From: DASQLQ01 sp035629935
GTDB lineage: Bacteria; Actinomycetota; CADDZG01; WHSQ01
Direction: 5' to 3'
Length of the DNA stretch: 10,422 nt
Assembly (NCBI GenBank): GCA_035629935.1
Contig: DASQLQ010000093.1
Coordinates: forward strand, 1-10,422
Shown: positions 5,978 to 10,422 of the stretch, in pieces
Layout: each line of letters starts with the position of its first letter
How positions within the stretch are numbered: position 1 is the first letter of the stretch
Made by a program: the position numbers and the translations under genes
Notes under the pieces: model-generated
Seen by the model: only the letters and a program-made list of their open reading frames with translations
Database searches by the model: none
What the model was told of the DNA's origin: nothing

Positions 5978-6876
5978 TCGTGATCACGGGCCACGCCGGC
6001 CGTTTGGGTAACCGCTTGCGGACCTTCGCCCACGTCGTTGCGATCGCGCGGGAGACCTCGCACGACGTGATGAATCCGGGCTTCGCGCAGTACGGGCGTT
6101 ACTTCCCGGCCTTCGAAGACGATCCCTGGTGCCGCCATCCGCGACGCATCCGTTCGCGCCGTTGGCGATCGCGGCTGAAGGAACGTGCGGACGACCACTT
6201 CAAGCTGGGCGCGGTGGAGGGGCTAGCCGTGTTCGACCTGCCTCGAGGGACGAGATTCGAACTGGACAACAGGCGGGTACGGAAGATCCTGCGGAAGAAC
6301 GATCTCGTGATCCTTAATGGATTCAATTTCCGGCACATGGAGCTCACGAAGCACCGGGACGAGATCATCGAGCTTTTCACCCCGCACCGCCGGCACCACG
6401 ATGCGGTGATGGGGGTTGTCGATCCCCTCCGGGAGAAAGCCGGTGTCGTCGTGGGGATCCACATCCGCCGTGGCGACTTCGCGCGGTACCTCCAAGGGGC
6501 GTTCTTCTTCGAGGTGGCCCAGTACCTGCCGGCGATGAGGCACATGCAGACGCTGTTCGATGAGCCTGTTGCCTATGTTGTGTGCTCCGACGAACCCCTA
6601 GACGAGACTATCTTCGCCGAGTTTTCCGTGAGGTTCGGGACGGGGAACGAGGTCGAAGACCTCTATGCACTGGCTCGTTGCGATTACCTGATCGGCCCCC
6701 CCAGCACGTACACCGAGTGGGCGTCCTATTACGGTCTCGTGCGCAAGTACTCCCTGAAGGACCCGGATGCAACCTTCTCGCTGGATGACTTCGTGTTGTA
6801 CGACGATCTGATCTTCAAGCCACGCGGGTTCACTCCGGCGAGACAGGTCGGCACCCGGAGCGAAAGCGCGGGCTAG
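5974..6876 (+). CDS. GT11-like glycosyltransferase (fucosyltransferase-type GT-B fold)
   Basis: This 300-residue protein matches the layout of GT11 alpha-1,2-fucosyltransferases, which transfer fucose from GDP-fucose to glycans. The N-terminal glycine loop is ITGHAGRLGNRLRTFAHVVA (compare GGLGNQLFQYA of the family). The diagnostic HxRRGD motif is IHIRRGDF (162-169). CSDEP (204-208) corresponds to the second donor-site block, and EVEDLYALARCDYLIGPPST (226-245) followed by YTEWASYYG to the third (DL..L..CD..I..PSSFSWW). ATG 5974 is preferred over an upstream GTG in the fumarase 3' end because homology begins there and it makes an ATGA overlap with fumC, so translation is coupled. The loop is GRLGNR instead of GGLGNQ, so it is a divergent member; the donor sugar may not be fucose. 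The 3' end overlaps ccr by four bases. Confidence 0.78.
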   Translation: MIVITGHAGRLGNRLRTFAHVVAIARETSHDVMNPGFAQYGRYFPAFEDDPWCRHPRRIRSRRWRSRLKERADDHFKLGAVEGLAVFDLPRGTRFELDNRRVRKILRKNDLVILNGFNFRHMELTKHRDEIIELFTPHRRHHDAVMGVVDPLREKAGVVVGIHIRRGDFARYLQGAFFFEVAQYLPAMRHMQTLFDEPVAYVVCSDEPLDETIFAEFSVRFGTGNEVEDLYALARCDYLIGPPSTYTEWASYYGLVRKYSLKDPDATFSLDDFVLYDDLIFKPRGFTPARQVGTRSESAG

Positions 6877-8219
6877 TCGCTAAAACGTTTGAAGACGTCG
6901 ATCTTGTCGGCGAACTTGGCCCGCTTGGCATCGTCTTGGATGCCCAGTCCCTCGTCCGGCGCCAGCACCAGGATCCCGAGCTTTCCTTTGTGGAGGTTGT
7001 TGTGCACCTGGAAGGCGGCCTCCGCCGTTTCGGCCAGCGGGTAGGTCTTGCTGAGGATCGGATGGATCATGCCGAGATTGATCAGCCGGTTCGCTTCCCA
7101 CGCTTCTTTGTAGTTGGCGAAGTGTGACCCGATGATGTCCTTGAGCATCATCCAGAGGTACCGGTTGTCGTACTCGTGCTTGTAACCCGATGTCGACGCG
7201 CAAGTGACGATCTTTCCTCCGCGCTTGGTGACGAACACACTGGCGCCGAAGGTTTGCCGGCCGGGGTGCTCGAAGACGATGTCGGGGTCTTCGCCCACTA
7301 ACCCGCGGATGGTTTTTCCGAAGCGGACGAACTCCTTCTGGTTCTGCTTGTCGCCGTCCCAGAACTGATAGCCCTCGGCCTTTCGGTCGATGACGTGTTC
7401 GCAACCGATCTCGTGCAACAGCTCGACCTTCTCCGGCGATGAAACGACTCCAACGGGGATGCCCCCACCGTTGAGCACGTACTGGACGGCGAACCCACCG
7501 AGGCCTCCCGTCGCGCCCCAGATCAGGACCACATCTCCCTGTTTGATGTTGGCGCCGTTGCGCGAGACGAGCATCCGGTACGAGGTCGAGTTCACCAGCC
7601 CGGGCACAGCGGCCTCCTCCCACGTCAGGTGGGTGGGCATCGGCATCAGCTGGTTCGCCTTGACCATCGCGATCTCGGCGAGGCCACCGAAGTTCGTCTC
7701 GAAGCCCCAGATCTTTTGACCCGGATCCATCATCGAGTCGTCATGTCCTTCGGGTGCTTCGAGATCGACGTAGTTGCAATGCACGGTCACACGATCGCCC
7801 GGCTTCCATCTCGTAACGCCGGGGCCGGTGCGTAACACGACTGCGGATGCATCCGAACCGACGATGTGGTGGTCGAGGTTGTGACGTGCGCCGAGCTCAC
7901 CCGTCTTGGCGAACTTCTCGAGGAACTTGAAGGTCGAAAGAGGTTCGAAGATGGACGTCCACACCGTGTTGAAGTTGATGGCCGAGGCCATGACCGCGAT
8001 CTGACATTCGTTCGGACCGAGTGGGGGAGTGGGCACCTGCTCGACGTGTAGGGACTTGCGGGGATCTTTGTCCTGATGGTCGATCCCCTCGAACATCTCC
8101 TGCTCGTCCTTTCGGACGAAAGCAGCAAGAACTGTTTCGGGGAGTTCTAGGTTCGCAATCTCTTCCCCGGGGGCTCCCGCGAGGATCGCTTCCCGGATCG
8201 CATCCATCGTTCCAGCCAC
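6873..8219 (-). CDS. ccr: Crotonyl-CoA carboxylase/reductase
   Basis: This 448-residue member of the zinc-free MDR/alcohol-dehydrogenase superfamily reductively carboxylates crotonyl-CoA with CO2 and NADPH to (2S)-ethylmalonyl-CoA, the key step of the ethylmalonyl-CoA pathway. Seen in the sequence are a glycine-rich NADPH loop WGATGGLGGFA (234-244) and the highly specific blocks FEHPGRQTFGASV and CASTSGYKHEYDNRYLWM followed by GSHFANYKEAWEAN. The CO2-pocket residues of the Kitasatospora enzyme (Asn81, Phe170, Glu171, His365) have apparent counterparts N84 in INFNTVWT, F173 and E174 in WGFETNFGG, and H366 in GSHF; this favours carboxylation over simple reduction. The start is GTG 8219, with AAGGAG at 8227-8232 seven bases upstream. 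The stop interlocks with the GT11-like gene through a CTAG palindrome. Neighbouring genes belong to glycan work, and no ethylmalonyl-CoA mutase or epimerase is adjacent. It is probably transcribed alone. Confidence 0.93.
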   Translation of the reverse strand: MAGTMDAIREAILAGAPGEEIANLELPETVLAAFVRKDEQEMFEGIDHQDKDPRKSLHVEQVPTPPLGPNECQIAVMASAINFNTVWTSIFEPLSTFKFLEKFAKTGELGARHNLDHHIVGSDASAVVLRTGPGVTRWKPGDRVTVHCNYVDLEAPEGHDDSMMDPGQKIWGFETNFGGLAEIAMVKANQLMPMPTHLTWEEAAVPGLVNSTSYRMLVSRNGANIKQGDVVLIWGATGGLGGFAVQYVLNGGGIPVGVVSSPEKVELLHEIGCEHVIDRKAEGYQFWDGDKQNQKEFVRFGKTIRGLVGEDPDIVFEHPGRQTFGASVFVTKRGGKIVTCASTSGYKHEYDNRYLWMMLKDIIGSHFANYKEAWEANRLINLGMIHPILSKTYPLAETAEAAFQVHNNLHKGKLGILVLAPDEGLGIQDDAKRAKFADKIDVFKRFSD

Positions 8220-8226
8220 GCTGCAT

Positions 8227-8232
8227 CTCCTT
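8227..8232 (-). promoter_or_regulatory. Ribosome binding site of ccr
   Basis: AAGGAG on the minus strand, seven bases before the GTG at 8219. It supports this GTG over an ATG four codons downstream. Confidence 0.65.
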
Positions 8233-8252
8233 GGGTTTGGTTTTGAGGAGCG

Positions 8253-8258
8253 AGCCTA
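8253..8258 (-). promoter_or_regulatory. Candidate -10 element for ccr
   Basis: On the minus strand TAGGCT fits the actinobacterial TANNNT pattern and would start transcription about 27 bases upstream of the ccr GTG. No clear -35 is present. It lies back to back with the candidate promoter of the divergent methyltransferase, so the two may compete. Confidence 0.3.
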
Positions 8259-8286
8259 ACGACAACACACACTCGCCACGTACCCT
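8259..8286 (+). promoter_or_regulatory. Candidate promoter giving a leaderless methyltransferase transcript
   Basis: TACCCT at 8281-8286 fits TANNNT, with ACGACA (four of six to TTGACA) at 8259-8264 and a 16-base spacer. Transcription about seven bases downstream of the -10 would begin at the GTG of the methyltransferase (8293), which has no Shine-Dalgarno upstream. This is the standard geometry for leaderless mRNAs in actinobacteria. Confidence 0.38.
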
Positions 8287-8292
8287 TCCCCC

Positions 8293-8910
8293 GTGGACGA
8301 GCGCCTGCGCAAGCACGCCGAAGAGGCGATCGGCTTCATGCCGGAGGAAGAGGGGCTGGCGTTATACGAAGCCGGCCTGAGGGCTGGGAAGGTAGGACCC
8401 CTCCTGGAGATCGGTTCGTATTGCGGGAAGTCGGCCGTCTATCTGGGTGCAGCTGCCCGGGAGCGGAACACCGTCGTGTATTCGATCGACCACCACCGGG
8501 GTTCCGAGGAGCAGCAGCCGGGTGAGACTTTCCATGACCCCCGGTTGGTCGATCCGTCGACGGGAGTCGTCGACACGCTGCCTTTCTTCCGGCGGACGCT
8601 CTCCGATGCAGGTCTCGAGGATGTGGTGATCGGCATCGTGGGGGAGTCGGGCACGGTCGTGCAGCACTGGGACACTCCACTCGGACTGGTCTTTATCGAT
8701 GGCGGGCACAGCGAAGAGGCTGCGCGCAATGACTACGCATGCTGGGCGCCTCACGTGATGCACGGAGGACTACTGGCGATCCATGACGTCTTCGAGGATC
8801 CGGAAGAAGGTGGACGGCCGCCATTCCTGATCTTCAGACAAGCGGTCGGATCGGGTTCTTTCAAAGAGGTGGCACACGAGGGAAGTCTCCGGGTGCTGGA
8901 ACGGGTCTAA
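8293..8910 (+). CDS. Class I SAM-dependent methyltransferase (Methyltransf_24 type)
   Basis: This 205-residue protein has the complete Rossmann core of a small SAM methyltransferase. Motif I is LEIGSYCGKSAVYLG (38-52); the acidic end of strand beta2 is D66 in VVYSIDHH; the FIDGGHSEEAARND block (134-147) and LLAIHDVFEDPEEGG (160-174) are characteristic of the Methyltransf_24 family (CmcI- and TylF-like region), where the Asp residues can hold a metal that helps deprotonate the acceptor hydroxyl. The start is GTG 8293; there is no ribosome site and the gene is probably leaderless (see the promoter call). It is transcribed away from ccr and converges on the toroid gene with a four-base stop overlap. 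In actinobacteria such genes often sit with the toroid and type-11 methyltransferase genes seen here, suggesting O-methylation of an envelope glycan or lipid. The acceptor is unknown. Confidence 0.85.
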   Translation: MDERLRKHAEEAIGFMPEEEGLALYEAGLRAGKVGPLLEIGSYCGKSAVYLGAAARERNTVVYSIDHHRGSEEQQPGETFHDPRLVDPSTGVVDTLPFFRRTLSDAGLEDVVIGIVGESGTVVQHWDTPLGLVFIDGGHSEEAARNDYACWAPHVMHGGLLAIHDVFEDPEEGGRPPFLIFRQAVGSGSFKEVAHEGSLRVLERV

Positions 8911-9917
8911 ACCTCTTCCGCCAGCTCTGGCTGGACAACGAACGTTTCGCCGCGGAACAAACCCGATGCCGGGGTGATGCGCGACAAGGCGTCTGCTGCG
9001 AGGACGACCGATCCGGATCCCCAGGTCGGTTTGTGTCGTGGCCAGATCGTGCCATCGGGGGATGTCGCTCCCATCCAGTACGCGCCGTCATCGGCCCGCA
9101 GATGTTGCAACCACTCGAACATCACGTGGGCCTCTTCATGCAGGCCGGCTACATCCAGGGCGAGGATCAACTCGGCCGTTTCTCCGGTGGTGACCCACGG
9201 GCGATCCGAGACGCAGCGGCATCCCCGGTTCTCGATCACGAACTCGTCCCAGCGATCCAGCAAGCGATCGCGGGCATCATCACCTGTGATGGCCCCCGTC
9301 AACACCGGGTAGTACCAATCCATCGAGAACCGATCCTTGGCTACGAAGAGATCCTCGTGTTCGAGGATGGCCTCCTCCAGACAAGTAAGAGACAACTCCC
9401 AGTCCGGCCGGTCCTCGCCCACCGTTTCACTGATGGCGATCGCGCATCGAAGGCTCAGATAGATGCTGGCCGACGATGTCAGCAGGGCACCGGGCCACGG
9501 TTGGTACCGCTCGTCGCGCGCCCACAGGATGTGGCCCTCTTTCGTCTGCAATCCCAGAACGAAGTCGATAGCCCGCGCCGTTACCGGCCACATCTCGTCG
9601 AGGAATGCAGAGTCGCCGGAGGTCAGGAAGTGATGCCAGGCGCCGGTTGCAACGTACGCACAGAAGTTCGCGTCGAGGGTTGGATCGGTAACCACGTCAC
9701 CCATGTAAGCCGCGGCCCACGCGCCATCGGCTCGTTGGGTCGAAGAAAGCCATCGGTACCCTCGGCGTGCTTCTGCATCGAGACCGGCAACGCTCAATGC
9801 CATTACGGCTTCGACGTGGTTCCAGGGATCAGCATGGTGGCCGGGCCAGTGAGGGATGGCTCCGTCTTCGGTTTGGATGGCGGCGATCGCGGTCGCGGTC
9901 GAGGCGACGTCAAGCAA
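8907..9917 (-). CDS. Alpha/alpha-toroid protein annotated in relatives as 'prenyltransferase' (function unknown)
   Basis: This 336-residue protein has several QW-like repeats of an (alpha/alpha) barrel: IQTEDGAIPHW (14-24), TQRADGAWAAAY (60-71), LQTKEGHILWARD (123-135), and a last unit with DDGAYWMG (276-283) and IWPRHKPTWGSG (291-302). Conserved-looking blocks are HADPWNHVEAVMAL (28-41), RFSMDWYYPVLTGA (196-209) and DRPWVTTGETAELILAL (238-254). Repeats of this kind occur in squalene/prenyl cyclases and in six-hairpin glycosidases. The DxDD motif of class II cyclases is absent, so the prenyltransferase label is weak; a sugar- or polyprenyl-handling enzyme is equally likely. The only available start is TTG 9917, eight bases inside the end of the preceding methyltransferase gene, with a poor GAGG upstream, which points to translational coupling. 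It converges on the other methyltransferase gene with stop codons overlapping. Confidence 0.78.
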   Translation of the reverse strand: MLDVASTATAIAAIQTEDGAIPHWPGHHADPWNHVEAVMALSVAGLDAEARRGYRWLSSTQRADGAWAAAYMGDVVTDPTLDANFCAYVATGAWHHFLTSGDSAFLDEMWPVTARAIDFVLGLQTKEGHILWARDERYQPWPGALLTSSASIYLSLRCAIAISETVGEDRPDWELSLTCLEEAILEHEDLFVAKDRFSMDWYYPVLTGAITGDDARDRLLDRWDEFVIENRGCRCVSDRPWVTTGETAELILALDVAGLHEEAHVMFEWLQHLRADDGAYWMGATSPDGTIWPRHKPTWGSGSVVLAADALSRITPASGLFRGETFVVQPELAEEV

Positions 9918-10422
9918 CGCGTCTCGCCTCTGCTTCGTTCGCTGCTTTTCTCGTGTACACGACCAGGCTTTTCCCCATGAACGGGTCCAGAGCGCGCTCT
10001 AGGCCGTCGGCCAGTGGAGGGCGGTTCACGATCTGCCATTCGAGGAAACTCTTGTACATGCGGGCGGGCAGGGCACTGTCCCGATCTACACCCACCGCGC
10101 ACTTGACCCACCAGTAAGGGGAGTGGAACGCATGAGCGTGGTGCGTTGCGATGAACGTGAGCCCGGCTCGTCCCAGACGGTCGATCAGTTCGGGTGATCT
10201 ATAGATCCGCACGTGGCCTCCCGCGCTCGACGTGTAGGTCTTGGACAGCGCCCAACAGATCCGTTCGGGCCAGAATCGCGGCACTGTCACGACGGCGGTC
10301 CGCCCCGGTTTCAAAACTCGCGCTATCTCGGCCATCGCTGCTTCGTCTGCCGGGATGTGCTCGAGCACCTCGGACACGATCACGTGGTCGAACGAGTTAT
10401 CGGCGAACGGAAGAGCCAGGGC
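9910..10422 (-). CDS. Type-11 SAM-dependent methyltransferase (5' end outside window)
   Basis: The frame stays open to the right edge, so the gene begins beyond the window; 170 C-terminal residues are visible. The visible part starts in the middle of the Methyltransf_11 core with LPFADNSFDHVIVSEVLEHI, then AEIARVLKPGRTAVVTVPRF. These are the post-motif-II and motif-III regions of a small-molecule methyltransferase; the SAM-binding glycine motif is cut off. The region after it has an aromatic segment (HAFHSPYWWVKCAVG) and a basic end, and resembles C-terminal extensions of methyltransferases linked to envelope glycolipid or glycan clusters. A GTG at 10383 is only an internal valine, because the conserved LPF...FDHV segment lies upstream of it. 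Its stop overlaps the start of the toroid gene by eight bases, so the two form one operon and likely work on the same product. The substrate is unknown. Confidence 0.85.
   Translation of the reverse strand, partial: ALALPFADNSFDHVIVSEVLEHIPADEAAMAEIARVLKPGRTAVVTVPRFWPERICWALSKTYTSSAGGHVRIYRSPELIDRLGRAGLTFIATHHAHAFHSPYWWVKCAVGVDRDSALPARMYKSFLEWQIVNRPPLADGLERALDPFMGKSLVVYTRKAANEAEARRVA

Noticed and set aside
9033..9980. Open frame of 315 codons on the plus strand across the toroid gene
   Set aside because: The minus-strand product has repeats and conserved blocks; the plus-strand product has neither, and the frame runs through two real genes.

Overview
The window looks like chromosomal sequence from a GC-rich actinobacterium, probably an uncultured lineage of Actinomycetota. 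The reasons are a sortase-type LPFTG surface protein, many GTG and TTG starts, a crotonyl-CoA carboxylase/reductase, and a 'prenyltransferase-like' toroid gene beside methyltransferases, a combination I know mainly from actinobacteria. The species cannot be named from the sequence. There are twelve protein genes (two cut by the window edges), very short gaps, and no rRNA, tRNA, CRISPR array, transposase or phage gene that I can see.

Layout. 2-502 (+) is the C-terminal end of an Asp-rich, Cys-containing, LPFTG-anchored wall protein, closed by a strong hairpin terminator. 583-1425 (+) is a GT34-like glycosyltransferase that converges on and overlaps 1412-2188 (-), a crotonase-family protein coupled (ATGA) behind a small ABM-domain protein, 2185-2487 (-). 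A divergent spacer separates that pair from 2564-3760 (+), an acetoacetyl-CoA-type thiolase. A six-helix membrane protein of unknown function (3806-4504), a class II fumarase (4577-5977) and a GT11-like glycosyltransferase (5974-6876, ATGA overlap with the fumarase) follow on the same strand. The GT11-like gene interlocks with the end of ccr (6873-8219, -). A second divergent spacer leads to a Methyltransf_24-type methyltransferase (8293-8910, +), which converges on an alpha/alpha-toroid 'prenyltransferase-like' gene (8907-9917, -). That gene lies directly downstream of a type-11 methyltransferase cut by the right edge (9910-10422, -).

Functionally there are two interleaved themes. One is central acyl-CoA and C4 metabolism: thiolase, crotonase, Ccr and fumarase. 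Thiolase and Ccr fit the entry and the carboxylating step of the ethylmalonyl-CoA pathway, but the intermediate reductase, the dehydratase and the later mutase/lyase genes are not here. The other is cell-surface or glycan chemistry: the LPFTG protein, two different glycosyltransferases, two methyltransferases and the toroid protein. No classical defence, mobile or secondary-metabolite system is visible. The least explained element is the toroid plus methyltransferase group at the right end, and the most unusual structural property is extreme compaction, with all three convergent gene pairs overlapping at their stop codons.
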